From Pseudomonas saxonica (GTDB lineage: Bacteria > Pseudomonadota > Gammaproteobacteria > Pseudomonadales > Pseudomonadaceae), in assembly GCF_007858365.1 (NCBI RefSeq), contig NZ_VFIO01000006.1:1-64000 (forward strand): a stretch of 64,000 nucleotides of DNA, written 5' to 3'. The notes below the pieces were generated by a model. That model worked only from the letters and a program-made list of their open reading frames with translations, searched no databases and was not told where the DNA came from. Shown here piece by piece: positions 52,847 to 62,273 of this stretch; position 1 is the stretch's first letter; the number at the start of each line of letters is the position of its first letter. Position numbers and translations under genes: made by a program.

Positions 52847-54171
52847 GGATAAGCCACCGCTTCGACCACGCGCCGTTGCGGGCTGAAGGTGAACAGCAAC
52901 ATGGCCAGTGCAGCCACTGCCCCCGGCACGGCGAACGCCATAAAGTTGAGTTGCAGCGGCAGGTTCATGCCCATCAGCGCGCCCCCCAGCAGCGGTCCGA
53001 GAATCGCGCCATTGCGGCCAATACCGGAGGCCCAGCCAAGGCCGGTGGAGCGAATCGACTGGCCGTAGCTCTGTGCCGTGACCGCATACAGGAGGATTTG
53101 CGTACCGACTGTGGTGCCACCGGCCACAAAGATCAGCAGATACAACAACAAGGGCGCACTTTTGAACCCCAGCAAGGTGACTGTCACGGCGGCGACGAGG
53201 AAGAACACCACCATCACTTTGCTCAAACTCAAACGGTCTCCCAGCCAGCCGCCAAACACGGCCCCGACCATGCCGCCGAAATTAAGCACCAACAGAAATG
53301 ACAGGCTCGAACCGAGGCTATAGCCTGCGCTCGCCATCATTTTCGGCAGCCATGAACTCAAGGCGTAGACCATTAACAGGCAACAGAAAAACGCCACCCA
53401 TAAACACAGCGTACGCAGGGCCCGACCGTCACGAAACAGCTCCAGAACAGCAGCCCCTCTCCCCTTGGTATCTGCCATGAACAAAGTGTCATGCTCGCCA
53501 CCTGCCAGTGCCGGGTCGATTTTTTGCAGGATGCGTCGCGCTTTTCCGGTTTGCCCCTGACGCAATAGAAAGCCCACGGACTCTGGTAACAGCCAGAGAA
53601 TCACCGGCAGCAACAACAGCGGCACCACTGCTGCAAAAAACATCGACTGCCAGCCGAACTGCGGCAGCAAATAGATACCCACGCCCGCCGCAAGCACACC
53701 GCCCAGTGAGTAACCGCTGAACATGATTGCCACCAGCGTGCTGCGCAAGCGCTTGGGCGCATACTCGCTCATCAGCGCCACGGCATTGGGCATCAGCCCG
53801 CCGCAACCTAAACCGGCGATGAAACGACATAGGCCGAACTCCGTCGGATTGCTGGCAAAACCATTGACCAAGGTGGCGGTGGAAAACAGCAAGAAGCAAA
53901 TCGCGATGCCTTTTTTGCGCCCGATTTTGTCGGCCAGCGTGCCGAACACTAATGCCCCGAACATCATCCCGAACAGCGCATAACTGCCCAGTGCACCCGC
54001 TTGCAAGGGGGTTAGCCCCCATTCCAGCATGATGGACGGGAGCACCACGCCGAAAATGAGCAGGTCGTAGCCATCAAAAATCAGTAGCAGCGCACACAGC
54101 GCCACCACTGAGCCGTGGAAGCGGCTAAAACGTGCGTTATCAATCACCTGATGAACGTCTATCTCTCGCAT
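52843..54171 (-). CDS. benK: Aromatic-acid MFS transporter (BenK-like)
   Basis: The 442-residue protein of the aromatic-acid:H+ symporter group has twelve helices, D-G-Y-D in helix 1 (L-L-I-F-D-G-Y-D-L-L-I-F-G) and loop 2-3 G-T-L-A-D-K-I-G-R-K-K. With BenE it gives two routes for benzoate uptake. No benABCD catabolic genes are in the window, so the identity as BenK is from family recognition. Confidence 0.85.
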   Translation of the reverse strand: MREIDVHQVIDNARFSRFHGSVVALCALLLIFDGYDLLIFGVVLPSIMLEWGLTPLQAGALGSYALFGMMFGALVFGTLADKIGRKKGIAICFLLFSTATLVNGFASNPTEFGLCRFIAGLGCGGLMPNAVALMSEYAPKRLRSTLVAIMFSGYSLGGVLAAGVGIYLLPQFGWQSMFFAAVVPLLLLPVILWLLPESVGFLLRQGQTGKARRILQKIDPALAGGEHDTLFMADTKGRGAAVLELFRDGRALRTLCLWVAFFCCLLMVYALSSWLPKMMASAGYSLGSSLSFLLVLNFGGMVGAVFGGWLGDRLSLSKVMVVFFLVAAVTVTLLGFKSAPLLLYLLIFVAGGTTVGTQILLYAVTAQSYGQSIRSTGLGWASGIGRNGAILGPLLGGALMGMNLPLQLNFMAFAVPGAVAALAMLLFTFSPQRRVVEAVAYP

Positions 54172-54367
54172 GGCGTCGTCACTCTTGTTTTTATTGTGGT
54201 CGCTGCACGTGCAGGTTTAAGCAGCATAGGGAGGGGGTTTGCATGCCTCTAGCCGATTTCTGCGCATCGCTATCCATTTCCTGCATCGCTGTTAACGGGA
54301 TGACAATCGCATCTGAGATGTTATAAGGTAACAGTCTTTCCGCCTTCCCCTTGTTTGTGACCCTCTA

Positions 54368-55531
54368 ATGACAACCACTCTCCATGCCCCGCCTTCAAGC
54401 CAGCGCTTGCTGTCCATCGACGCCCTTCGCGGGTTGGTGATTCTGTTTATGCTGTTGGACCATGTGCGCGAAACATTCTTTTTACATCGCCAGGTCGCAG
54501 ACCCGATGAACATTGAACTCACCGACCCCGTCCTGTTTTTCAGCCGCACCCTCGCTCATCTGTGCGCGCCAGTATTCGTATTGCTGACGGGCCTTTCGGC
54601 GTACCTGTTCGGCGAAAAATATCAGGGCACTCGCGACGTTTCGGCCTTTCTGTTCAAGCGCGGGCTGTTTCTGGTGGTGCTGGAGTTCACGCTGGTCAAC
54701 TTCGCCTGGACCTTTCAATTCCCCCCCACAGTGATTTACCTGCAAGTGATCTGGGCCATTGGCGTCAGCATGATGGCTTTGGCGGCGCTGGTATGGTTGC
54801 CGCGCCCGCTGCTGTTACTCGTGGCGTTAATCATTATTGGCGGGCACAACCTGCTCGATTCAGTCCATTTCCCGCAGGGTTCAGCCCTGCATGTGCCGTG
54901 GGCGGTGCTGCATGATCGCGGCTGGATCGAGTTCTCGCAGAACCTGCGACTGCGCACGTCGTACCCGCTATTGCCATGGATAGGTGTGATCGCGCTGGGG
55001 TACTGCATGGGCCCGTGGTTCGCACGCAGCGCCTCGGCCAGCCAGCGTCAGCAATACCTGTTGCGGGCAGGTTTGGGCGCCCTGCTCGGCTTTGTGCTGT
55101 TGCGATTATTCAATGGGTATGGCGAGGCTGCGTGGGTGAAGCACGAACACTGGCTGGCCACCCTGATGAGCTTCTTCAACATCACCAAGTACCCGCCTTC
55201 CCTGCTGTTCCTGGCATTGACGCTGGGTGCAGGCCTGCTGCTGTTACTGGCCTTTGAGCGAGCGCAGCAGCGTGCCTGGGTTCGCACCCTCGCGGTGTTT
55301 GGTGCGGCGCCCATGTTTTTCTATCTGCTCCATCTATACGCCTTGAAAGTGCTTTATCTGATCGGCGTCGCGGTGTTCGGTCTTAATCAGGGCAGTTACT
55401 TTGGATTCGACAGTATCGTCACCGTCTGGCTGATGGCTGTGTTGCTGGCTGCGGCGCTTTACGTGCCCGTGCGCTGGTTTGCAGCACTCAAAAACCGGCG
55501 TCGAGATGTGTCATGGCTGAAATACTTCTGA
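54368..55531 (+). CDS. DUF1624 membrane protein (acetyltransferase-like)
   Basis: The 387-residue membrane protein has about ten helices and an R-L-L-S-I-D-A-L-R-G-L-V-I start, typical of the DUF1624/heparan-alpha-glucosaminide acetyltransferase-like family, with conserved H in L-L-D-H-V-R-E-T. Such proteins may transfer acyl groups across the inner membrane; the substrate is unknown. Alone, followed by the cobalamin riboswitch. Confidence 0.8.
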   Translation: MTTTLHAPPSSQRLLSIDALRGLVILFMLLDHVRETFFLHRQVADPMNIELTDPVLFFSRTLAHLCAPVFVLLTGLSAYLFGEKYQGTRDVSAFLFKRGLFLVVLEFTLVNFAWTFQFPPTVIYLQVIWAIGVSMMALAALVWLPRPLLLLVALIIIGGHNLLDSVHFPQGSALHVPWAVLHDRGWIEFSQNLRLRTSYPLLPWIGVIALGYCMGPWFARSASASQRQQYLLRAGLGALLGFVLLRLFNGYGEAAWVKHEHWLATLMSFFNITKYPPSLLFLALTLGAGLLLLLAFERAQQRAWVRTLAVFGAAPMFFYLLHLYALKVLYLIGVAVFGLNQGSYFGFDSIVTVWLMAVLLAAALYVPVRWFAALKNRRRDVSWLKYF

Positions 55532-55571
55532 CAATGAGTTTTTCCCCTATCCGCGACGTGTTCGTCTAACA

Positions 55572-55745
55572 TGCCGCCGCCGGTCCCCCAACGGGATTAA
55601 AAGGGAATCCGAGGTGCTGTCAAAGCGCCAAACGGAACTGCCCCCGCAACTGTAGGTGCTGAGCCTGCTCCTTGAACGCCACTGGGTCACCCCCGGGAAG
55701 GTTGGAGCCGGGCGATGACGCATCAGTCAGGAGACCTGCCGGCAC
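55572..55745 (+). promoter_or_regulatory. Cobalamin (B12) riboswitch
   Basis: The leader shows the ordered landmarks of a cobalamin riboswitch: CCGGTCCCC, AAAAGGGAATCCGAGGTG, AACGGAACTGCCCCCGCAACTGTA, GCCACTGGG, CCGGGAAGGTTGGAGCCGGG (each within the 55572-55720 span) and the closing B12-box-like AGTCAGGAGACCTGCCGG. It lies about 160 bases upstream of the binding-protein gene and should repress the operon when cobalamin is present. Confidence 0.92.
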
Positions 55746-55903
55746 AGCAACACCTACTGACCGGCGGGGTGCCCGGGAAGGACATCTTTGCTGCGCGTGT
55801 CATTCACTTGACCGTCCTTGCCCGGCTGAAAAAACCGTGCTCAACGATGTGTTTCCAGGCCGTACGCTCCCGCTCTGTGTACGATCCAAATGGAGATTGC
55901 ATC

Positions 55904-56917
55904 ATGCTGCTGTTCCGCGTTGCCGCACTTGCCACCGCCTTGGGCGTGCCTGCCCTGGCTCAGGCCGCCCCCACCCACTATCCACTGACGATAGAAAACT
56001 GTGCCACCGCGCTGACATTTCAGCATGCCCCGCAACGCGCCGTGACCATCGGCCAGGCCGGGACTGAAATGCTCTATGCCTTGGGGTTGGGCGACAAGCT
56101 GGTCGGCACATCTCTATGGTTCAACGACGTCTCTGACCAGTACAAGGCCCAGAACGACAAGGTTGAGCGGCTGGCAGACAACGACCCCAGTTTCGAAGCA
56201 GTGATTGGCAAGCGCCCTGAACTGGTCGCCGTGCAGTTGGAGTGGATGGTCGGACCACAAGGCGTGGTCGGCACTCGCGAGCAGTTTCATGAGCTGAACA
56301 TCCCGACCTATTTGATGCCCTCGGATTGCGAAGGCAAAGACAATCTGGTCGGTGCTGATGGCACACGCCTGCAACCCTTCCGTATCGACAGCCTGTACAA
56401 AAGCATCAGTCAGTTGGCGCAGATTTTCGATGTACAGGATCGCGGTGAGGAACTTAACGCAGTGCTCAACGCGCGTCTGGAAAGATCCCTGGCTTCGATC
56501 AAGGGCAAAGACCTGAAGCACACCAGCGCGCTGTTCTGGTTTTCCAGCGCAGACCTCGACATCGACCCCTATGTGGCGGGTCGCAAGGGCATCCCTGACT
56601 TTATGCTCAATACGCTGGGCGTGCGCAATGTGGTGGAGTCCGACGAGGAATGGCCAACGGTTGGCTGGGAAACCCTGGCCAAGGCCAACCCGACTTTTGT
56701 GGTCATCGCACGCATGGATCGCCGTCGCTTCCCCGCGGACGACTATCAGAAAAAGCTCGAATTCCTGCGTTCTGATCCAGTGACTCGCAACATGGATGCG
56801 GTTAAAAACAATCGCATCATCATTCTCGATGCTGACGCCATGCAGGCCAGCCTGCGACTGTTTGATGGATTTGAAACACTGGCAAACGCTATCCATAACA
56901 GCAACGCGGCCCAATGA
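55904..56917 (+). CDS. FecB/BtuF-type periplasmic binding protein
   Basis: About 337 residues. ATG 55904 follows GGAG by eight bases and begins a signal peptide (ending A-Q-A-A-P). The mature protein has the Fe3+/cobalamin-binding (helical-backbone) fold pattern, for example R-A-V-T-I-G-Q-A-G-T-E-M-L-Y-A-L-G-L-G-D-K-L-V-G-T in pieces. With cobalamin-riboswitch control it may bind B12, cobinamide or a metal-chelate. It overlaps the permease by four bases. Confidence 0.87.
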   Translation: MLLFRVAALATALGVPALAQAAPTHYPLTIENCATALTFQHAPQRAVTIGQAGTEMLYALGLGDKLVGTSLWFNDVSDQYKAQNDKVERLADNDPSFEAVIGKRPELVAVQLEWMVGPQGVVGTREQFHELNIPTYLMPSDCEGKDNLVGADGTRLQPFRIDSLYKSISQLAQIFDVQDRGEELNAVLNARLERSLASIKGKDLKHTSALFWFSSADLDIDPYVAGRKGIPDFMLNTLGVRNVVESDEEWPTVGWETLAKANPTFVVIARMDRRRFPADDYQKKLEFLRSDPVTRNMDAVKNNRIIILDADAMQASLRLFDGFETLANAIHNSNAAQ

Positions 56918-57930
56918 GTGTGAGGTTGATGCCTTGGTGTGCGTCCCTGGCGATGCTGGTGCTGGCCATCCTTGCCGGGGTAGCCATTGGTGAAACCGCC
57001 ATTGAGCCGGGCGTGGTTGTACGAGTGCTGGCCAACAAGATGTGGGGCGCCGGGTACGTGTTGGACCCGATCGATGAAGGCATTGTGTGGAACTACCGAC
57101 TGACCCGTGCGCTGGTCGCGGCCGCCTGCGGTGCCGGGCTGGCCACCTGCGGGGTGGTGCTGCAGTCACTGTTGCGCAACCCTCTGGCCGATCCCTACCT
57201 GCTCGGCATTTCTGCCGGCGCTTCAACCGGTGCAGTATTGATTGCCTTACTGGGCTTGGGTGCCGGGGCGATCAGCTTGTCGGTGGGGGCATTTGCTGGC
57301 GCCATAGCCGCTTTTTCACTGGTGGTTTTGCTGGCCCGTGCCAGCGGCCCCGCCAGCGGAACCGGCCAAATCATCCTGGCTGGCATCGCGGGCTCACAAC
57401 TGTTCAACGCCATCACCGCTTTTCTGATCACCAAATCGGCCAGTGCCGAACAGGCGCGCGGCATTATGTTCTGGTTACTGGGCAATCTCAGCGGCGTGCG
57501 CTGGCCTTCGGTGTGGCTGGCCGTACCCGTGGCTGTGGTCGGGCTGGCGGTGTGCCTGTGGCATCGCCGGGCGCTGGATGCTTTTGCCTTTGGCAGTGAT
57601 TCCGCCGCCTCACTGGGTATCCCGGTGCGCCGCGTGCAGTTCCTGCTGATCAGCTGTGCGGCGCTGATCACGGCCGTGATGGTGTCCATTGTCGGCTCCA
57701 TCGGTTTCGTCGGCTTGGTAATCCCCCACGCAGCGCGCCTGCTGTTGGGCACGGGCCATGGCCGGCTGTTGCCTGCCAGCGCACTGGGTGGCGCCTTGTT
57801 TCTGATCGCGGCAGACATTCTTTCGCGCACCCTGATCAAGGGGCAGGTGATCCCCGTCGGTGTCGTCACCGCACTGGTGGGCGCACCGGTGTTTGCGTTG
57901 ATACTGATAGGCCGCAGGAGTGCCCGATGA
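56914..57930 (+). CDS. FecCD/BtuC-type ABC permease
   Basis: The 338-residue permease has about ten helices and the family motifs (L-L-R-N-P-L-A-D-P-Y-L-L-G-I-S-A-G-A in pieces; G-L-V-I-P-H-A-A-R). It forms the channel for the preceding binding protein and following ATPase. It overlaps both neighbours by four bases, as in a coupled operon. Confidence 0.92.
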   Translation: MSVRLMPWCASLAMLVLAILAGVAIGETAIEPGVVVRVLANKMWGAGYVLDPIDEGIVWNYRLTRALVAAACGAGLATCGVVLQSLLRNPLADPYLLGISAGASTGAVLIALLGLGAGAISLSVGAFAGAIAAFSLVVLLARASGPASGTGQIILAGIAGSQLFNAITAFLITKSASAEQARGIMFWLLGNLSGVRWPSVWLAVPVAVVGLAVCLWHRRALDAFAFGSDSAASLGIPVRRVQFLLISCAALITAVMVSIVGSIGFVGLVIPHAARLLLGTGHGRLLPASALGGALFLIAADILSRTLIKGQVIPVGVVTALVGAPVFALILIGRRSAR

Positions 57931-58703
57931 CGGATGAGCGTACGGTGCTGAGTTGCCACGACCTGAGTTACGCGGTGCGCGATTGCGTGCTGCTAAAGGG
58001 TATCAATCTGAAGGTTCGCGCTGGCGAGACGCTGGGCATTGTCGGCCCGAACGGTTCGGGTAAATCGACCCTGATCAAACTGCTGGCCAATCTACGGCCA
58101 GCCAGTCAGGGCCAGGTGCTGTTGAACGGACAGCCACTGCGGGCAATGGCCCGGCGGTGTATTGCGCAGCAACTGGCCGTGGTCGAGCAACAGGCCGATA
58201 CCCACGACGCGCTGAGTGTGTTCGATGCCGTTGCACTGGGCCGCACACCTTGGCTGTCGGCCCTGCGCCCCTGGTCGGTCGAAGACACTGCCATCGTCGA
58301 GCAAGCGCTGCGCGATGTGGATGTTAGCCACCTGCGCAAGCGGATTTGGCGCGATCTTTCGGGCGGCGAGCGTCAGCGCGTTCACATTGCCCGGGCCTTG
58401 GCCCAGCGCCCGCACATTCTGCTGCTGGACGAACCCACCAACCATTTGGACATCCTGCATCAACTGTCTATTTTAAAAGCCGTGCAGAAGTTGTCCGTCA
58501 CCACACTGATCGCTCTCCATGACCTTAACCAGGCACTGAGTTGCGACCAGGTGGCGGTGCTGGAACGGGGGCATCTGGTGGCTCTGGGCAAACCCTGTGA
58601 TGTGCTGACCCCTCAACGCGTGCACGCCACATTTGGCGTGCACGCCCATTATTTAACGGACCCTTTTGACGGGGCCAAGATTCTGCGTTTGCGCCCCTCT
58701 TGA
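57927..58703 (+). CDS. FecE/BtuD-type ABC ATPase
   Basis: The 258-residue ATPase has Walker A G-P-N-G-S-G-K-S-T, signature L-S-G-G-E-R-Q-R-V, Walker B I-L-L-L-D-E-P-T-N-H-L-D and H-switch A-L-H-D-L-N-Q-A. It powers the importer formed with the two upstream genes, and is 21 bases ahead of the pseudoazurin gene. Confidence 0.92.
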   Translation: MTDERTVLSCHDLSYAVRDCVLLKGINLKVRAGETLGIVGPNGSGKSTLIKLLANLRPASQGQVLLNGQPLRAMARRCIAQQLAVVEQQADTHDALSVFDAVALGRTPWLSALRPWSVEDTAIVEQALRDVDVSHLRKRIWRDLSGGERQRVHIARALAQRPHILLLDEPTNHLDILHQLSILKAVQKLSVTTLIALHDLNQALSCDQVAVLERGHLVALGKPCDVLTPQRVHATFGVHAHYLTDPFDGAKILRLRPS

Positions 58704-58724
58704 ACCTTTTATGGATAAACCACG

Positions 58725-59165
58725 ATGCGTATTTCTTCCCTTGTTGTGCTGTTGAGTGCTGCCCTGCTCTGTTCATCTGCGCTGGCCCAAACCCATGAAG
58801 TGAAAATGCTCACCCGTAGCGCAACAGCCGGCATGGTCTATGAGCCGGATTACTTACAGATAGCGCCCGGCGATACCGTCAAGTTCGTCGCCACACAGAG
58901 CGGCCATAACGCCGCCACTTTGCCGGGGCTACTGCCTGAAGGGGCGCAAGCGTTCAAAGGCAAAATAAACGAGGAAATTGAACAGACTTTTACCGTCCCG
59001 GGGCTTTATGGCATCCAATGCATTCCGCACCTGGCGATGGGCATGGTGATGCTGATTCAGGTCGGCGAACCGGCCGCACAAGCCCCCCAACTGCCCGCAA
59101 CCCTGCCCAAGCGTGCACTGGACCGCATGACCGCTGCATTGCATAAACAGCAGGCGGCTCAATGA
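58725..59165 (+). CDS. Pseudoazurin-type blue copper protein
   Basis: The 146-residue protein has a signal peptide (about 1-22) and a cupredoxin domain with the type-1 copper ligands H61, C99, H102 and M107 (C-I-P-H-L-A-M-G-M), spaced as in pseudoazurin. A C-terminal tail of about 35 residues is extra. It is a periplasmic electron carrier by family. Lying inside a cobalamin-riboswitch operon, it may serve a redox step linked to what the porin and ABC importer take up. It overlaps the porin gene by four bases. Confidence 0.88.
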   Translation: MRISSLVVLLSAALLCSSALAQTHEVKMLTRSATAGMVYEPDYLQIAPGDTVKFVATQSGHNAATLPGLLPEGAQAFKGKINEEIEQTFTVPGLYGIQCIPHLAMGMVMLIQVGEPAAQAPQLPATLPKRALDRMTAALHKQQAAQ

Positions 59166-60505
59166 CCGGCCTCTACTCACGCTCCGCGCTACTGCTGACC
59201 CTTGCCAGCCCCTTGGCATTGGCTGAGTCGGCACAGGAGCAAGCCAAGGGTTTTATCGAAGACAGCACCTGGGGCGTGCTAAACCGCACGGTGTATGACC
59301 ATCGCGAATATCGCCACGGTGGCCGCAACAGTGGCTCACGCAATGCCTACAAGCCACGCTCCGAGCGCAACGGGTATGCCGAGGAATGGGCCTACGGATT
59401 AATGGGCACTCTGCAATCAGGTTTTACCCAAGGGCTTATCGGTGTCGGTATTGATGCTCACGGCTATCTGGCACTAAAACTGGACAGCGGTGGCGGCCGT
59501 GCGGGCAAGGCCCGTCTGCTGGGGCTGGATAACGACGGCTACCCCAAAGACAATTACGGCCGGGGCGGCGCAGCGGTCAAGCTGCGCTTGTCCAACACGG
59601 TGGTGTCTTACGGTGAGCAGCGCGTCAAAACCCCGGTGTTCAGCTCGTCCGACAGCCGTCTGCTGCCCGAGACAGCCACCGGCGTATTTGTTACCAGCAA
59701 CGAGTTCAATGCCCTGAAAATGGTTGGCGGGCACTTTACCGAGAGCACTGACCGCAACGCCAGCAGCCACAATCAGGGCTTTGTGGTGAACTATTCGAAC
59801 GGGCCAAAAGGTGATGCATTTGACCTTGCCGGAGTGGTCTACACCCCGGCCAAAAACCTGACGGCCAGCCTGTACACGTCTCGTTATGAAGACACCTGGA
59901 ACCAGCAGTACCTGGGCACCGTGTTCAGTCAGGCCATCAATGACAACCAGTCCCTTTCGCTGAATCTGAACCTGTATCGCACCACCGATGAAGGCAAGGC
60001 GTTGTCAGGCACTATCGATAACACCACCTGGAGTTTGCTTGGCACCTACGCCCACGGCCCGCATAACTTCAGCCTCGGCTACCAGAAAGTGCACGGCGAC
60101 ACGCCCTTTGACTACGTGACACGGGGCGCAATTTTCATCACCAATGCCGTGCAATTGTCTGACTTCAACGGGCCCAACGAGCAATCGTGGCAAGCTCGCT
60201 ACGACCTGGCCATGACCCCGTGGGGCCTGCCCGGGCTGGTGTTCAGCGCAGCCTATGTGCGCGGCAGCCATATCGACGGCAGCCATGTAGACCCCAAAGG
60301 CGGCTATGCGTATTTAGGTTATGGCAAGGATGGGAAACACTGGGAACGTGATCTGGAGGCGCGTTATGTGGTGCAAAGCGGTAGCGCCAAGGGTGCCGTC
60401 ATTTCACTGCGGCACAACGTTCATCGAGGTAATACCGCGCAAGCGGAACTGGACACGGACCAGATTCGCTTGGCCATTGAATACCCGCTAACCGGCCGTT
60501 TCTGA
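59162..60505 (+). CDS. OprD-family outer-membrane porin
   Basis: The 447-residue protein has a signal peptide (S-P-L-A-L-A-E) and the OprD-type sequence, with D-S-T-W-G-V-L-N-R-T-V, E-E-W-A-Y-G-L-M-G-T-L-Q-S-G-F-T-Q-G in pieces and an aromatic end (T-G-R-F). OprD porins pass small anions or amino acids. It ends the riboswitch operon, in place of the BtuB receptor one would expect with B12. Confidence 0.9.
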   Translation: MTGLYSRSALLLTLASPLALAESAQEQAKGFIEDSTWGVLNRTVYDHREYRHGGRNSGSRNAYKPRSERNGYAEEWAYGLMGTLQSGFTQGLIGVGIDAHGYLALKLDSGGGRAGKARLLGLDNDGYPKDNYGRGGAAVKLRLSNTVVSYGEQRVKTPVFSSSDSRLLPETATGVFVTSNEFNALKMVGGHFTESTDRNASSHNQGFVVNYSNGPKGDAFDLAGVVYTPAKNLTASLYTSRYEDTWNQQYLGTVFSQAINDNQSLSLNLNLYRTTDEGKALSGTIDNTTWSLLGTYAHGPHNFSLGYQKVHGDTPFDYVTRGAIFITNAVQLSDFNGPNEQSWQARYDLAMTPWGLPGLVFSAAYVRGSHIDGSHVDPKGGYAYLGYGKDGKHWERDLEARYVVQSGSAKGAVISLRHNVHRGNTAQAELDTDQIRLAIEYPLTGRF

Positions 60506-60509
60506 CGGG

Positions 60510-61001
60510 CTATGGCAAACGGCACTGCATATGGGTCGTTTGCCAGAGCGGATCGTCCTCTACATCCGTTACGGTTAAACCCTGTCGACGCCAGAACTCG
60601 ATGGCGCCAGGCAGAAACGGGTGGGTGTGCAGATACATCAGCTCGACTGCGGCCTCGACTGCACGGGCTTTCAATGCATCGTAGAGCGCTCTAGCCACCC
60701 CTGAACGGCGACACTGCGGCAGCACAAACAAGCGCACCACCTCAACCACCTTGAGATCTCGGTAATCCAGTTGTGCGAAACGATGGTCATAGGGCACATA
60801 GCCAATCGAGGCGACGATGCGACCCCTCTGACGCGCAATCAGAAAGCAGCCCTCGCCCTGAAGATAGGTCTGTTCAAAATGAGCCAGATCGGCAGGCATA
60901 CCGCTGGCACTCAACTTGGGAAACAGCGCGGCACGGGCCTGAAGCACAAAGGCCCGCGTTTGCGGGACGTCGGCTGAAGTGACCTGTTCAATCGTGATCA
61001 T
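60510..61001 (-). CDS. GNAT-family N-acetyltransferase
   Basis: About 163 residues from ATG 61001 (ATG 61010 is also possible). Motifs: V-V-E-V-V-R-L-F-V-L-P, the acetyl-CoA loop Q-C-R-R-S-G-V-A-R-A-L and A-I-E-F-W-R-R-Q-G-L. The substrate is unknown. It converges with the porin gene, the stop codons being four bases apart. Confidence 0.85.
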   Translation of the reverse strand: MITIEQVTSADVPQTRAFVLQARAALFPKLSASGMPADLAHFEQTYLQGEGCFLIARQRGRIVASIGYVPYDHRFAQLDYRDLKVVEVVRLFVLPQCRRSGVARALYDALKARAVEAAVELMYLHTHPFLPGAIEFWRRQGLTVTDVEDDPLWQTTHMQCRLP

Positions 61002-61040
61002 GTAGCACATCAATCCTGTAGCCAGCGACTCGGCGCAGAA

Positions 61041-61160
61041 CTTTGTAGCAGCTGCCGCAGGCTGCGTCCGGCGGCGAAGCCGTCGTAAATCCTGACATTG
61101 CGAGTGGTCTGATTTTGCGACCGCTGCGCGCTCGATCGCAGCCTTCGTCTGCGGCTACAC
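61041..61160. repeat. REP-like pair between GNAT and PCuAC genes
   Basis: TGTAGCAGCTGCCGCAGG...GGCTGCG at 61043-61065 and, inverted, GATCGCAGCCTTCGTCTG...CGGCTACA at 61134-61158 form the head-to-head REP arrangement common in Pseudomonas. It fills most of the intergenic space. Confidence 0.75.
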
Positions 61161-61177
61161 AATCCCGGCGTCACGCC

Positions 61178-61639
61178 TTAGTGCATGTGCTGATGGTCAT
61201 GCATCGGCATGGTGTTCAAAGCACGCGCCTGCGCCTGGACTTCTATCGATTCCTTGGCCCCTTTACTGTCTTCGACAATCAGGGTCAGCGGTACATGATC
61301 GCCCTCTTTGATCTGGCCCACGAGGTCAATCAGCATCACGTGATAACCCTCAGGTTCAATGTTGACGGTTTTACCCGCCGGCAAAGCGATTGAAGGAACA
61401 GCCTGCATGCTCATCACGTCGTTTACCATCTTCGACTCATGAATTTGCACGGTTTTGGCGACTGGCGACTTGACCTCTACCAGCTTGCTGTCAGTGTTGG
61501 CAGTAATGTGCATAAAGGCACCGCTGGACGGCTGGCCGGGCACCGTAGCGCGCACCCACGCATCATCAACCACGGTTTGTGCAGACACATGCAGACTCAT
61601 GCCCAGTAACGACAACATCAGATACTTAACAGTTTTCAT
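61178..61639 (-). CDS. PCuAC-type periplasmic copper chaperone
   Basis: The 153-residue protein has a signal peptide (about 1-20) and the PCuAC copper-binding arrangement H67-x10-M78-x21-H100-x-M102, plus a His/Met-rich C-terminus (P-M-H-D-H-Q-H-M-H). It delivers Cu(I) to periplasmic copper proteins, often cytochrome oxidase, together with SCO. It lies 28 bases downstream of the SCO gene on the same strand. Confidence 0.93.
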   Translation of the reverse strand: MKTVKYLMLSLLGMSLHVSAQTVVDDAWVRATVPGQPSSGAFMHITANTDSKLVEVKSPVAKTVQIHESKMVNDVMSMQAVPSIALPAGKTVNIEPEGYHVMLIDLVGQIKEGDHVPLTLIVEDSKGAKESIEVQAQARALNTMPMHDHQHMH

Positions 61640-61667
61640 GGTATTGGCTCATTCAAAGGACGTTAAA

Positions 61668-62273
61668 TCAGCAGACTGACATCACCGTCAGCAGGTCTTC
61701 GGCGCACTGCTTGGCGGAGAGCGATGGCGACAAGCCCATGCGCAATACACCACGGGAATCAAAGACAAAACTGGTGGCCGTGTGCGATAGGGTATACGAC
61801 GAACCGGTAGGGATCTTCTCGTAAAACACCTTGAATTCCTTCGCCGTGGCAGCAGTCTCTTCCAGCGTGCCGGACAGCGAGATAAAGGTCGGATCGAAGG
61901 CTTTTACGTAAGCATCGAGCATGGCAGGTTTGTCCCGCTCCGGGTCCAGGGTGATGAACACCACCTGCAAGCGGTCACCGTCCGGGCCCATCAACTTCTT
62001 GGCTTGTGCCGCACGCGCCAGTGCAGTCGGGCAGACCGCCGGACACTGAGTAAAACCGAAGAAAATCATCGGCATCATTCCGCGGAAACTGCCCAGCATC
62101 ACTTCGTTGCCATCCACGTCACGCAGCTTGAACTTGCGCCCGAGAATCTCGTTGCTCAGATCTTTTGCGTACTTGTAAGACAAACCGCTGCCCATGTCGC
62201 AGCCCGAAAGTAAACCAAGACTGAGCACGCCAAGGCCTGCAAGCACGTGGCGGCGAGTCAGTAATTCGTTCAT
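61668..62273 (-). CDS. SCO/SenC-type copper protein
   Basis: The 201-residue protein has a Tat-like N-terminus (T-R-R-H-V-L-A-G-L) and a lipobox ending at C25, then a thioredoxin-fold domain with C77-x3-C81 and H164 (L-S-H-T-A-T), the copper ligands of SCO proteins. It acts at the outer face of the membrane in CuA-site assembly or thiol/copper homeostasis. It heads the SCO-PCuAC pair. Confidence 0.9.
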   Translation of the reverse strand: MNELLTRRHVLAGLGVLSLGLLSGCDMGSGLSYKYAKDLSNEILGRKFKLRDVDGNEVMLGSFRGMMPMIFFGFTQCPAVCPTALARAAQAKKLMGPDGDRLQVVFITLDPERDKPAMLDAYVKAFDPTFISLSGTLEETAATAKEFKVFYEKIPTGSSYTLSHTATSFVFDSRGVLRMGLSPSLSAKQCAEDLLTVMSVC

